A stretch of 64,000 nucleotides of DNA from Neurospora intermedia. Taxonomy: Eukaryota; Ascomycota; Sordariomycetes; Sordariales; Sordariaceae. Location: assembly GCA_037102815.1 (NCBI GenBank), contig BTPP01000003.1:1922001-1986000 (forward strand). The letters run 5' to 3'. This document shows, in pieces, positions 24,555-36,113 of this stretch. The notes under the pieces were generated by a model. The model saw nothing but the letters and a program-made list of their open reading frames with translations, was not told the origin of the DNA and did not search any database. The position numbers and the translations under genes are program-made. Within the stretch, counting starts at the first letter, position 1, and each line of letters opens with the position of its first letter.

Positions 24555-24767
24555 AGATGGCGAGTGTTCCTAAGATTCCCGAAATTCAAGAAACCTACGG
24601 TCCTACCTACGACGCTACGTGAAGGGAATCGACCGACCTTGCACCTGGACGGACCTGCTCGACCTCCCGCCCGCCAGACCTGATACTGTCACCGACATTG
24701 CCAACCCAATTGGCCTTGTCCCCCGAACCCGCGATACTTTTCTAAAGCTTCGCTCAGCTTGCCCACC

Positions 24768-26216
24768 ATGCTGGCGAGGACCTGCCTGCGCTCGACGCGC
24801 ACCTTTGCCAGCGCGAAAAATGGCGCCTTCAAATTTGCCAAGGTTCGTCTCGATTGCTTCGACAACTCTTTCGTCCTCGTCTCTCTGCCCCTCCAAACAA
24901 CAGATCTCGGCCGCATCGCCACTCGAATGGCTGGGCCTGGGCCGGCTTGAGCTACCGTCAACCTACTGCGAGCTCCCGGTCCGGGGCCCCGTTGCCCGAC
25001 CATCCCCGCCTCGGCCGAGCCATCCTGTCTTGTCTCCTTCACACTCTCGCGCTCCTCGAGGAAAGCTAACGGACGTGCCCGGCAGCGTTCGGCTTCCACC
25101 CAGAGCTCCGGCGCCGCTGCCGAGTCTCCCCTCCGCCTGAACATTGCTGCCGCCGCTGCCACCGCCGTCGCCGCCGGCTCGATCGCCTGGTACTACCATC
25201 TCTATGGATCCGCTTCCGCCATGACTCCGGCTGAGGAAGGGTGAGTTCCCTACGATCGATCTGACCATCCGCCCCGCTCTAGCCGCTGGACCGAGGTCTG
25301 CCTCATGTGTTCTGAGGCATATACGACCGAGCCCGACTATAGGCATGAATCAGGGCATGGAGTGACTCGAAGCTTACCGTTGACGCAGTCTCCATGCTAC
25401 CAAGTACCCCTGGGTCCACGAACAGTGGCTCAAGACCTTTGATCACCAAGCGTAAGCAACCACTCCTATCCAGCCCAGTCGAGGCCGCGCCTCCCCTTCA
25501 AAATGACTATCTGGCTCATGACTTTGTTTTTGCCCGACTGTAGTCTTCGCAGAGGTTTCCAGGTGTACCGTGAGGTCTGCGCCTCGTGCCACTCTCTCAG
25601 CAGAGTCCCCTACCGCGCTCTTGTCGGCACCATCTTGACCGTCGATGAGGCCAAGGCTCTTGCCGAAGAGAACGAGTACGACACCGAGCCCAACGACCAG
25701 GGCGAGATCGAGAAGCGCCCCGGCAAGCTTTCCGACTACCTCCCCGATCCCTACAAGAACGATGAGGCCGCCCGTTTCGCCAACAACGGTGCCCTTCCTC
25801 CCGATCTCAGCTTGATTGTCAAGGCCCGCCACGGTGGCTGCGACTACATCTTCTCCCTCCTTACCGGCTATCCCGATGAGCCTCCCGCTGGCGCTTCCGT
25901 TGGCGCCGGCCTTAACTTCAACCCCTACTTCCCCGGTACCGGTATCGCCATGGCCCGTGTCCTCTACGACGGCCTCGTCGACTACGAGGATGGCACCCCC
26001 GCCTCCACCTCCCAGATGGCCAAGGATGTTGTTGAGTTCCTCAACTGGGCTGCTGAGCCCGAGATGGACGACCGCAAGCGCATGGGTATGAAGGTTCTGG
26101 TTGTCACCTCTGTGCTCTTCGCCTTGAGCGTCTATGTTAAGCGTTACAAGTGGGCTTGGCTCAAGTCGAGGAAGATCGTCTACGATCCCCCCAAGGAGTC
26201 CACCACCCGCCACTAA
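24768..26216 (+). CDS. cyt1: Cytochrome c1, heme protein of respiratory complex III
   Basis: Four exons (24768-24842, 25086-25240, 25389-25451, 25544-26216; introns of 243, 148 and 92 bp) give 321 residues. The N-terminus ([20 protein letters not shown]) is a mitochondrial presequence, followed by an Ala-rich hydrophobic sorting segment ending in WYYHLYG. The heme c site CASCH is at residues 110-114. [18 protein letters not shown] carries the likely Met heme ligand, and a hydrophobic helix near the C-terminus ([20 protein letters not shown]) anchors the protein to the inner membrane. It passes electrons from the Rieske protein to cytochrome c. The exon phases reconstruct the whole conserved protein, so the splice model is firm. 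An inverted CCAAT pair upstream suggests Hap-type control. Confidence 0.97.
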
Positions 26217-26983
26217 TTTAGCATTGCCACAACGAAGGGCAAAGTCATGACATTCACACAATAACCGTTGTGAGACGTGCGTGATTTTCCTTGTCTTTTT
26301 CTGTGTATGTATCATATACTATTGCTGCCCAAAATTTGCTCCCCCATGCTCCTCTTGCGTATCGGTCAGAAAGAGCAAAACAAAAAGGATTGGGCAGGGG
26401 CAAGATCGGTAACCATGGGCAATGCGGAGATGTGCGGGCGTGTGGGTTGAACATGAAGATGGTCGTAGAGTGTATAAATCAAATTTTCTGGTCTCAAATA
26501 CAACATGGACGTTATTGCCTGTGTCAGACAGGGTATGATGGTATGGGTATGACGGTCAAGCTGAACTTGCATGTGAGTGGGTCAGGATACGGATATTACG
26601 ACATGGGCATTTGAACGGATGCCAAAGAGTAAAAGCCATTTCCCTGTCGGCTACATCATCATGTACGCCTTTAACTTCGAGAGTAGTTGAGATAGAGTAT
26701 GAGCTTCGAAAGCCTTGACATTTTTCGATTGGCAATCTCTCTTTCAGCGAATCACGGTAAATGTCAGCACGAAGTACCACAGAGGATGCCCCTGGCTTGG
26801 CATTTGATTTGCCTTCCAAACAAAGTCTTGGTCCCCTCCCCTCCCGTTTCGATTCACTCACTGACAAGCAACAACATCTTGACCCCAAACTCATCGTAGA
26901 GTTTTCAATCACATTTTGATTCCACCATTGCTTGACACCACATACGTAAATCCAAGACTCTCCATCCACAGACAACCAGCAAA
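26217..26983. other. Intergenic, cytochrome c1 to DNA glycosylase
   Basis: 3' UTR of cytochrome c1 and promoter of the glycosylase gene. Short frames here lack domains. The last ~100 bases are C/A-rich leader. Confidence 0.5.
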
Positions 26984-28968
26984 ATGTCATCATCAAAACT
27001 ATCACCACCCCAATCACAGGCCTCTCGCCTCCCATATAACGATGCCATGTCACCAGCCCTCGCCAATGATATCCTCAATGACTTCAACGTCGACTTCTCC
27101 TCTTCCTCCCAAGATCGAGACTTCCTCGCCTCACTGCTCACCTCGGGTTTTGCCCCACCGGTTGAAGTCCGCAAACTTTGGGAACCGAGTCTCATGCGTG
27201 GAATGGAAGAATGGGAAATGATGATGGACTGTGCCCATACCTTGAGGGATCAAGCTTACCGGGTTCTGCGGCTGGAGCGAGAACAAGACCATGGTCAAAG
27301 CCGCGTGATGGGTGATCCTGAGCTGTGTTTGTTACCGTTCCTGGGGATGATCATGGCGGGGAGGAAGGAAGGGTGTTTGTTTGACGGGGATAATTGTGCT
27401 GGGAGTCTCTTGGGGAAGAGGAGGGAAGGTGGGGGAGGAGAAAAGTCATCGGCGCATGTGGGAAGAGGTGGAGGCAAGAGGGTGAAGAAGACCGCGGGTG
27501 TGATGGGGAGAGGTGTCTCGCGTTTTTGGGCGCAAGACGACACGGCGAAAACGAGCAGACAAGGGACGAGGGGCCGGGGGGAGATCGGTGTTTCTGACGC
27601 TGTCAGAAAAGCGATGAACGGCCACGAGCCGATTAGTGAGGAAGGAGAGATGGCATTGCCGACTCGGGTGATGTCGGTTGTCCACCGCTCAGCTGGGCCT
27701 AGTCAGGGCAAAGGAGAATCGAAAGCGAAGAAATCCAGGTTGACCGATAAAACGAAGCTCGAACACTCGAAGTTTCCAGCTGAACCAAGCTACACCGGCA
27801 CCTGGAGTCCCCAAGGTAGCCTTGCTTCACACTCGTCCCCTAACGAAAACCTCGATGTCGCCCTTGGCGATGTATCGGTAGCAGGCACATCGAGTTTTGA
27901 CGAATGTGTTTTAGCATGCTAACGTGAGGATCACCCGAAAGCGCACTTACAAATCGCCCTTTTTCAGTGAACCACCGCCCTGGCCGATATCAACAAGCAA
28001 AGCCTCTCCTTCCAAGAGCAAGACCTCCACATCCAAGAGCAGATCCCCAACCAAGAAGTCCCGAAATCCACACCCACCCGGTATCTCTTGCCTCCCCATT
28101 GCTCCCCTCTCAGCCCCGAGATTTGGATTAATTCAAGAAGAAGTAGCAGCCGACCCCTTCCGTCTGCTCATAGCCGTGACATTCCTGATTAAAGTCCGGG
28201 GTACAATGGCCATCCCTCTATTCCGCCAACTAATGGATCTTTTCCCTACTCCCGAGGCGCTCGCCAGTGCCGATCCCTCTCAGATCATCAATCTCATTCA
28301 CCCACTGGGGCTGTCCGTCAACCGTTGCTCTGTCATACGGAAATATGCGCGGATGTTCATCGAGTGTCCACCGTGTAAAGAAAAGAGGTACGGAGTGAGG
28401 AATTATCCGAGACCTGGGGATGCGAGGGGTGTTAAGGTGGGAAAAGAATTTACGGGCGAGCCGGATGACTTTCGTATCGGAAAAGAGTCACAGGCAGAAT
28501 TTGACGATGATGATGACAGGATCAACGCCATCAAATTCGCCAAAGAACATGCCATTGGATGCGCCTGGGAAATCGGCCATCTCACACAGGGTCCATACGC
28601 TCTGGACTCGTGGCGGATATTTTGTCGGGATAAGCTACTCGGTCGGGCGGACGACTGGAAGGGGAAGGGTCGTCATCCGGAGTTTCAGCCGGAATGGATG
28701 CGGGTTCTGCCGCAAGATAAGGAGTTGAGAGCGTACTTGCGGTGGATGTGGTACGTATTTTAGTTTGAATGCGTTCTCTTTTGCTTTGGTCTTCTTTCCC
28801 AGGCAATCACTCATTGCTGACGAAATTTGGACAAACAGGATGCGTGAAGGATGGGAATGGGATCCTATAACCGGGGAGAGAGAGCCCCTCCGTGAGGAGA
28901 TGCGGAAGGCAGTGGATGAAGGACGGGTTGTCTATGATAAGTGTGGTAGTTGGGTGATCTTTGGATGA
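26984..28968 (+). CDS. HhH-GPD DNA glycosylase of the MBD4-like type
   Basis: Three exons are proposed (26984-27871, 27942-28750, 28839-28968), giving 608 residues. The first intron (about 27872-27941) is tentative: a GCTAAC branch motif 20 bp before an AAAG acceptor fits well, but neighbouring donors are possible. The N-terminal ~300 residues are variable and basic. Then come a TYKSPFFSEP motif like that ahead of MBD4 catalytic domains, EVAADPFRLLIAVTFLIKVRG, the helix-hairpin-helix region (IINLIHPLGLSVNRCSVIRK) and YALDSWRIFC, whose Asp (~518) matches the catalytic Asp of MBD4. The C-terminus ends WVIFG. There is no methyl-CpG-binding domain. Family members remove thymine or uracil opposite guanine, the product of 5-methylcytosine deamination. 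An acidic insert (~460-490) separates the motifs. Function is inferred from the family. Confidence 0.85.
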
Positions 28969-29352
28969 AAAGAGCTGAGGGGATAGAAAGATGATGTTCC
29001 CTGAAACACACTGTTTGTTCTGAGTTGCAGTGGTTGGCAAGCATTGGTGGACACAAAGTTCAAGCACGCCGCGAAATAGGTTCCATTCACTGTTGAGCCG
29101 GTTCTACCTTCCTCGGAATCACCTCCTGTCTGACGAGGGCCAGATGATGCGCACTTTTTTCCAACATCCGGAAGGCACCTGCCTTGTCAGGGTCTGACTG
29201 ACGATATTGAAGCGACCCTCTTCCTCGCCTTTGGTTGAGTACAGTAGGTACAGATATCTACTACTCCCGCATCAAAGTTCCACGCTTCAAGAGACATGAT
29301 ACGATTTTCGCGGACCACTGCCGTTCCCAGAAACATCCAACGGTAACCCCTC
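28969..29352. other. Intergenic, glycosylase to secreted CVNH-like gene
   Basis: 384 bp between same-strand genes: 3' UTR, then the promoter of the secreted-protein gene. Nothing else seen. Confidence 0.5.
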
Positions 29353-30109
29353 ATGGCTCGCATCACACACCTCGCCTCCTCGGCCGTTCGCGGCATTACC
29401 ACCCTCACGTTGCTTACAGGAGGCTTCTTTTCTGTCTTTGCGCAAAAGCATCCGAATGGAGGTTATGCCAAAGATTGCATCTTTACGGGCGCAAGTTTAC
29501 GAGAGGGTCACTGGCTAGGGTGCAACTGTCTGAACGACGACGTTGCCATTTTCGGCTACAACTATACTTGGTGAGTCTTTTGATGTGTACAAGTCATCAT
29601 GGTGCATGTGTGGTGTGCGGTTTTGTAAGATGCTCATCGCTTATTTTACCATAGGCTGGATCTGAACTTTTGCTTGGGAAACAGAGATGGCACCTTGGAG
29701 AGTTATGATACGTAAGTCACCATTCAGTGATCTGATTAGGTACGCAGGGCAGCTTTCCATCCAGACGATGACAACTGACTCGCTCTTGCCCCTTCAGCGG
29801 AAACTACACTACAACCTGCCGTGACTGCAGAATTCTCAACAACTACCGTACGATCTTCCTGAACTGTCTATGCCCGGACATGGCGCATGTACTACACAAC
29901 ACCACGCTTGATCTGAGTAAGTTCAGTCCTTGCGGTAACGTATATCTGCTTGAAGTATTTGTCTAGCTTCTAACCATATTACATTAGACACCACCCTGTA
30001 CAATGTGGATGGATGTGCGGGTTGCTATAACCACATGGGAAACAAGTCATGGGATGGTCCCCCCCCTTCATCTTCAAACCACACTCTGTCGTCAATCTCA
30101 TTCTTTTGA
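29353..30109 (+). CDS. Small secreted protein resembling the cyanovirin-N homology (CVNH) family
   Basis: Four exons (29353-29570, 29655-29711, 29798-29916, 29988-30109) encode 171 residues. A signal peptide is clear: basic start, hydrophobic TTLTLLTGGFFSVFA, likely cleavage before QKHP. The mature part has two similar halves, each with cysteines, a YTW-LDLN or LHNTTLDL segment and an internal GNRDGTLE or GNYTTTCRDC segment. That alternation of CxC, LDLNxCxGNxxG and GNY resembles the duplicated CVNH lectin fold, although the second half is shorter and ends in a P/S-rich tail. Five N-glycosylation sequons (NYT, NTT twice, NKS, NHT) fit secretion. CVNH proteins bind high-mannose glycans; carbohydrate binding is a prediction. 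It could instead be an unrelated Cys-rich effector-like protein. Confidence 0.72.
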
Positions 30110-30441
30110 CTACATGAGAACCTGGAAGAGTCCGTCCCATTGAAAGCGCGGCTCGTTCTTCCCAAGGCTATCGCTTAACTAATGCATCTTAAATATCGAT
30201 CCGTCGTCATGCCCAGTGTGTTTTTCGTAGGCGTATTCCTCGCCACGCCACATACATGATATGTTTGAATCCACTGCTTCCTCTGTCCTATTATTCCATC
30301 TGCCGTCCAGACTTTACCTTTCTAATTCATCATGATTCGTACATCGAATTATTCAAGTGTCTCTCAGGCATGTCCAACTCGTTAGCTCCACCAGCAAAGG
30401 GCACTGGATCATCTCGAGGTTCTTCGTAACACAAAGGCACC
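30110..30441. other. Convergent intergenic region
   Basis: 332 bp between the 3' ends of the secreted-protein gene (plus) and the nucleoporin gene (minus). It should hold both 3' UTRs. Nothing else seen. Confidence 0.5.
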
Positions 30442-33349
30442 CTATTGTGGCTTGACAGACCAAAGCTCCCGAGACCAACCATGCTCCCTGATCTTCTTCG
30501 TCTCCTTAGAGATGGCCTTCTTTTCGCTCGCGAAGATAGCGAGCGCTTTACTACAAGAGGCAAATGCTTCCACAAGCTCCTTTATCCTGCCAGATTTGAC
30601 GAATTCCTGAGATACGGCTGAGGCTTTCTCAGCGACAACCGCAGCCAGCTCCATGCACTCGAGCAAGTAGTCGCGCGAGAGGGTAGCGCCGGCAAAATGT
30701 AGAGAGCTAACGAGGGCCAGAACGGTTTCTGGGATGTAGGCCTCACGAAGAGCTTGGAAGTCGGGGTCGGCTAACACGAACACATGTTAGACGGAATTCC
30801 ACCCAAGGATGGGAAATACGCGAGTGAACTTACGCTGAATGGTTTCCAGCAACCACCCCTTAAGGACTGGTTGCATGTATGCTTTGGCCGCGCGGACTTC
30901 CTTGTTCGTATGCTGCCACAGTTCGCGGGAATTGGTGCTGTCCCTAATGCGATTCGGTTAGTCGTGAACGTCGACTCGTTGTGTCTGGAATTACTCACTC
31001 CCTGGCGAGACCTGCCAAAGAGGACAAAGTCTCCATCGAGTCCAAAGCCTTGACAAGGCACTCGAGCTCCCACATGTTTCGTACTTGTGTGATCACTGCC
31101 TCCTTGTCACCGGCGTACAACGCAAGCAACTCCTCTGGAAGCTCACTTGCGGCGAAGTCGGCAAACCATTCAACACTACCATCGTCCCCCTCTCCCCCGA
31201 CCAGGATCCCGGTCTTCCGCCGGATGATCTCCCGGCCTGGCACCCTCTGAGAAAGAGCACGGGCGGCGCGCAAGCGTGTGCGTTCTTGAGAAAGTTAGCA
31301 GGCTGCTGCAAGACAGAGAATAGCAATATTGTAAGAATACTCACTTAAGAAATACTTGTAGGCCCTGATGACATATGTGCATGTTTCCACGAACAAATCA
31401 TCGACCAGCATGAGCCATTCCAGAGAGCAGATGATATGTCCTTCTTCTTGATCGAATTCTTCTGCCTCGTCGTCACCAAAGAAATCTGGCTTCACTATGC
31501 GGCCGTACTTTAGTGTCGCCGGGCCGTCCTCCAGGACCTTGAACTTCCCCTTTGCCTCACAGGGCTGTAGAAGGTCGTGAACATCGCTGAGGAAAATCTC
31601 GGGTTGCCTCTTGACAAACTCCGAGACACTGATGCCTAGTCTATTCATAATGGAAATCTGCACCCTCCGTGCACCGTTGTCGAGAATGTGGATAAGATTT
31701 CGGCTGAGCGCCTCGTATACGCGCTGCCCCTGTAGCTTGGAGCAATAAAGTGGTATCATCTCCTCCAGATTGGCGAGGCGGAGGAAGCTGATATAGGCTG
31801 CGATGATGTTCTCCATGGCCTCTTGATGGGCATCGGAAATGGTACGGGTCTCGCTGAGCCTGTTGAGAGTAGTGAAGATGATGAGAACGTGACTGAGCAC
31901 ACGAAGGCTGTTGTGGTCCGACAGATTGAAATATTTAGGGTGAGTAAGGTCATCTGGGACTTGCAGATCAACTGGAGGTATCAAGTTGGACTTCGATCGT
32001 TGATTTGCGTGCTTCGCCAGGACGAGTCCCTGATTAGTCAAATAACGGCCAAGTTCATGCGCAATAATGGCACCCTGTAGTGCCTTGGATGGCCTTGTAG
32101 CTTCGTTGCTCGTCCTCAAATCTGTCTCGAGTAAGGTGACGAGCCTCTTGCCGACCGAATGCGGATCCCCGTGGTGCAAAACAGCGTTGAAAGCAGGGAA
32201 CTGTTGGGCGATCCTAGCGGCCTCATCTCCACCGTGCTTGACCAGATACGAGTCGAACCGGGTTCGAAGTAGAGCGTTGTAGTGAGCAAATAGCAGGTCA
32301 TCCCACGTCTCGCACACCTTCTCTACACTCGCGATATCACCGGCCAGCAGGCCATAGACCGCCCGGTCGTAGTCACTAGTTCCGCCATCCCGAGCGGTAG
32401 AGAAGCACATCCGCCTCCATAGAACGAGCGAACGCGGGTCAAAGTCCGGCTGGTCCTCGTCTTCGGGGTTCGCAAGCGGTAGGGGCGTAAGAGACGCAGC
32501 TCTCCATAGCTCCGTCCTCATAGAACACCATTCTCGAATCTCAGCCATTGAAAAGCCACGACGTAGCATCTCAAAGCAGCCCAACCAAATGGCGCGCTCG
32601 AAAAAGTCGTCCTGGGTTTCCAATTTGCGAGCCTGCCGTGTGATAGCATCGGGATCGAGCTGGGTGACAAGCGTGTTGGAGCTGAGATGTGATTCGGCAA
32701 AGCCAAATGCCCTTGGGTCAAGCGATCCTTGGTACCCGTTCACGCTCTTCTGCAGCTTGATCTTGGTGCGAGTATGAAGCCAGCCATGGGCAAGAATGTC
32801 ACCCCTCTCTGCGCTCTCCTGAAGGTGGCTCACAACGTCGTCTACTGGCGGTCCTTGGCTTGCACTGCTCTGAAGCCACTCTAGCACGACCTTTTGTTCC
32901 CTTGCCAAAGAGTCAGACAGCATGAAATCGTTCCACCATTGGTTCCGTGACTGTAAGGATGGTTTTGTGTGTTGTTTCAACTGAGATGTTTCGTCCTGGC
33001 CATATTCCAGGGGCAGCATGCGCCGAAGAAGATCCCAAGTTTGCGCCTCCTCTTCTGCCTTCCGATATTCTTCGTCAAAGTTTACGGCGAGGTCATCAAT
33101 TTCATTATCGTCGATGTCCATCTCATTTTCGCGAAGGGTGAATTTGCGTGGCTGACGCTCGCGGAGTCGATCCGCCCTTTTCCTCGAGTATGCATGGTAA
33201 GAGTCGATAAGCTGGAAGACCTGGGCGCGCTTCTCTTTTGTGGTTCCTCTGAGGTCGGTGAGGTGGCGGTCTAGCTCTCCCGAATAAAACTCAACTTCAT
33301 CGCCGGCTCGAATGACGGTTTGCCGGTATGGTGACGGCTGTTGGGCCAT
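30442..33349 (-). CDS. nup84: Nucleoporin Nup84/Nup107, scaffold of the nuclear pore Y-complex
   Basis: Four exons on the minus strand (33349-31345, 31284-30999, 30943-30834, 30770-30442; introns of 60, 55 and 63 bp, all with CTAAC-like branch motifs) give 909 residues. The protein is almost wholly helical. Conserved landmarks include TWDLLRRMLPLEYG, QWWNDFMLSDSLAREQKVVLEWLQ, GSLDPRAFG, RAIWLGCFEMLRRG, AVYGLLAGDIASVEKVCETWDDLLFAHYNALLR and the C-terminal VNMWELE-like helices, as in the Nup84/Nup107 family. It would sit in the outer ring of the pore with Nup133 and Nup145C. The last two exons restore the C-terminal domain, and an unspliced frame would stop early at ~31295. Confidence 0.93.
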
Positions 33350-34419
33350 GGGGGGAGGTATAAGTCCTGGATGTGCATGTAGTGTTAGCAGCTAGCTGTT
33401 CTTAGGGCATTCGAAGTTCCACGATATTCGAACCTAGATCTGGGCTTTCGCTTTTCGAGGCAAATGAAAAGCTCGCGTCTGAGGTGACAGAAGGGTCCTG
33501 CAGCAACTGCGTATCAGAAGAAATGAACACTGCCGTGCGGCGTCGGCGTATTGAAGGATTGATGTTGCTCACAACTGTGGGTGCCATGTTCGCCCTTGGT
33601 CGTTTCCGTATACGCGAGGTTCAAATGGGGGTAGATCGATTGGCGTGATGTTAGTGTGATGACTGTTTGGTAGGCGCGTCGCGGGTTCTTGGTAGGGGAC
33701 GGCAGACGCTTCTGTCTATCAATCGCATTCCATGCTGTGCTTTGTCCACTTGTTCGTTGAAAGCTCCTTCCAGAAAGACAGACTGGTTGCTGGGCAAGAT
33801 GACGTCCCACTCTCGGGGACTGAGCTCGAGATCAATGTTGGGGTTGTGTCTACAAGGCGTAATGGGAGCACAAGGTAGCTTTCGTGTTGTGTAGCGAAAA
33901 GGTCTAAGTGTAGTTCTACACACGCCCAAGTATGGAAAGGTAATTCATGTTGTAATAATTCACGTTGACGAATTTCCAATCACACGTCGAAGCTCCAGCT
34001 GCCCGCTACACTAGCAACTCGCTTGCCGTCCGCACGACGCGTTCCATGCGGCTCAAAAAGCCGGACTGGGATCTGCGGCCGGCAGAGTATGTGGGTCCCT
34101 GGGCGAAGACCTATGAACCCCACCCAAATTTCAAGCCCCTCCACCTGTGTGAGAAATTGATACAAAAAGCGACGGACCCCAAAAACTTCTTTGGTATTTT
34201 CTTCTTCTTTTTTTTTTTTTCCTTACAATGTCCACGGCATTCCTATTAGAGTCTCGGAACAAGACCATCATTTCTTGTTCAGGCCCATGAGGTCTCTCGC
34301 GTGCTCAAGGATCGCCCAGAGGAATACCGCACTTTCCGTTTAAGTTACCTAACACCTTCACGGGCGTTTAGGTGGACATATCTGGACAAGTGATACATTT
34401 CGACTCCTCTTGTTTTCCT
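33350..34419. other. Intergenic, nup84 promoter side to cmc4 3' end
   Basis: 1.07 kb without a supportable gene. The left part should be the nup84 promoter and leader; the right part the 3' UTR of cmc4. A T-rich run lies at 34205-34220. Short frames on both strands (33514-33979, 33965-34249) have no domain. Confidence 0.5.
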
Positions 34420-34901
34420 TCATGTAGCCTTCTTTCTCTGTTCCATCTTGAGCCGTAGCAGGCTCGCTTTGGGGCAGCTAACTGTTGACGCGCTTTCGCC
34501 GTTCTTTTCGTAAAACGCGTTGCAACACTCGTAGAGTGCGTCTATCTGTTTCTGGCATTTGCTCTCATCAAATCCGTTTCTGGTCAGGCAATCTGCGGCG
34601 TGAAGTGAGGTCAGCAAACTGCGAGTTCTGAACGACACAGGAGTCAAGCTGGTCATCCTCACTTTGTATCGCGCACTGCAGGCACAAAAGCACCCCATGT
34701 CAGCACACCACGCGTGCAAGCCGTAACAAAAGAACAAGGGAAGCATGGAACAAACCGCGCGTGGATGGCATGGCGGATTGGCTGCGAGGTCGTCTTGCAA
34801 TGTCTAACACAGCAACATGAACGGTCAGCAGTGCCTCAGGGGAGAGCCGAGACATTCTGTAAGGGGAGACCTGAAGCTGGTACTGCGCCTAAACCCACCA
34901 T
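34420..34901 (-). CDS. cmc4: Twin CX9C protein of the mitochondrial intermembrane space, Cmc4-like
   Basis: Four exons on the minus strand (34901-34899, 34803-34756, 34675-34663, 34592-34420) give 78 residues. The protein reads PCHPRACAIQNCL, then ESKCQKQIDALYECCNAFYE, SCPKASLLRLK and a KK-rich end, which matches Cmc4 closely (paired CX9C and the CPxxSLLxLKMxQRK tail). Such proteins are imported and oxidised by the Mia40 pathway. Exon 3 is a 13-nt microexon supplying CAIQ; without it the helix loses its first cysteines. The start is the least sure part: the exon beginning ACATTGCAAG needs an upstream ATG, and the one at 34901-34899 directly before a GTGGGT donor fits phase and spacing, making a 3-nt first coding exon. 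Confidence 0.85.
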
Positions 34902-36113
34902 GGTATCGAAATTTGAACAGTCGAGAACTCCGTCTGGTTGGAAGCTGGATCGTGAAGAAGTCAAGAACTGGTAGTTACCCTTCTTTGCTCAGGTGTCTAT
35001 AAAGTGGAAGGTAAAAGCCAGAGCTTCGAGTGGGACTCTGCGCTCGAGGATCTCCCTCCTGCAAGTTTGGAATCCCCACAGCCTAAACAATCCCGGTGCT
35101 TCGGTACCCCATTCTCCAGTCCAGTTGCCGCGCCTATCAGTAAAGAAAACGGAGGGATGATGTCAGGAACTCTCCGGATCGAAAACACTTATCGGTGACC
35201 ACCAATGCGTCAATCTATCTGTACTACTATTCTTCTACCAGCCTCACTACAGCCTAACGCTGGAACAGGCAATTAACCGCGGACTAGGACTACAAGGAAC
35301 TGTTCATTACTATAGGGCTTGTGCGAGGCAAGGTCGGGTGGTCTGCAAAGATGAGCGAAAGACTGGTATTCGAATGGTTGACCTAGAAGTAGTGCCAAGT
35401 GGTGGACAGTGAAATACTTGGGCACCTAGTTATGTGGGCTTGCATCGGTGTATGAACACCTTCACGAATTGGCCTTCCTCGGCCCTTTCGTCTCATGTTC
35501 ACCTTTTGGATCAGGCACGGGTATTATACGCATGTGCCGCATTTCAGTAGAGCCTTAAGGAGCACAACTTAGCACAAAAGTTGGCCAGGTCGAGAGGAGG
35601 CATCAAGGTTTCGTACAAATATTGGTGTTTCAAGGCTGGCCCCACCTGGAACTTTGCGTCTGCTGCAGTCTTACAAACCGCCGCCCTCCAGCCGTCGTTT
35701 ACTGCATTCGCCGCAACCACGCTTCCACCTCAAAAAGCACGACTTGACCCGGTGCACCTCGCCTTCCACTTCTCTGAATTCTCACGGACCTGCTTGACCT
35801 GACGCTTCCCAAGACCAGAAGTCTGCCACAGCACATTTCAAAACACCTATCTACTGCAGTAAGACAATCCGCTTTTCCTCTCGAATTTTGCTGTCCCTTC
35901 ACCGATTTCTGCTCCATCTCGTTGTGCGACAACACAGGCAGGACGAGACTCTCCGGCGCGTTGATACGCGCGCAATTTCTGACTTCCATCGCAGCCTGGA
36001 GATCTAGCATTTCCGAACATTGACACCTCAAACTCGGCCCTTCCAGTTTTCATTGACGAAATCTCTTTGCGACTAGACTTCTACCTAGCATCTCCAACTC
36101 CCAAGTCATCAAC
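34902..36113. other. Intergenic, cmc4 promoter side to SUMO gene
   Basis: 1.2 kb without a supportable gene. The right ~250 bases are a pyrimidine-rich promoter and leader of the SUMO gene. A 35262-35410 plus-strand stretch reads open but shows no family resemblance. Confidence 0.5.

Larger units (their letters stand above)
23722..24767. other. Intergenic, DAHP synthase to cytochrome c1
   Basis: No gene can be supported. It contains the DAHP-synthase 3' UTR, a GATGCT hexamer-type repeat at 24281-24327, an inverted CCAAT pair (24538-24554) and the pyrimidine-rich leader of the cytochrome c1 gene. Confidence 0.5.

Noticed and set aside
24619-25140. 173-codon frame overlapping cytochrome c1 exon 1 and intron 1
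   Set aside because: It is in another frame from the presequence exon and is Pro/Arg/Ser-rich through composition alone.
25443-26315. 290-codon open frame opposite cytochrome c1 exon 4
   Set aside because: Gly/Val-rich mirror of a conserved exon with no domain of its own.
32240-32260. GGGTTCGAAGT resembling a tRNA B box
   Set aside because: It lies inside the conserved nup84 coding sequence and has no cloverleaf partners.
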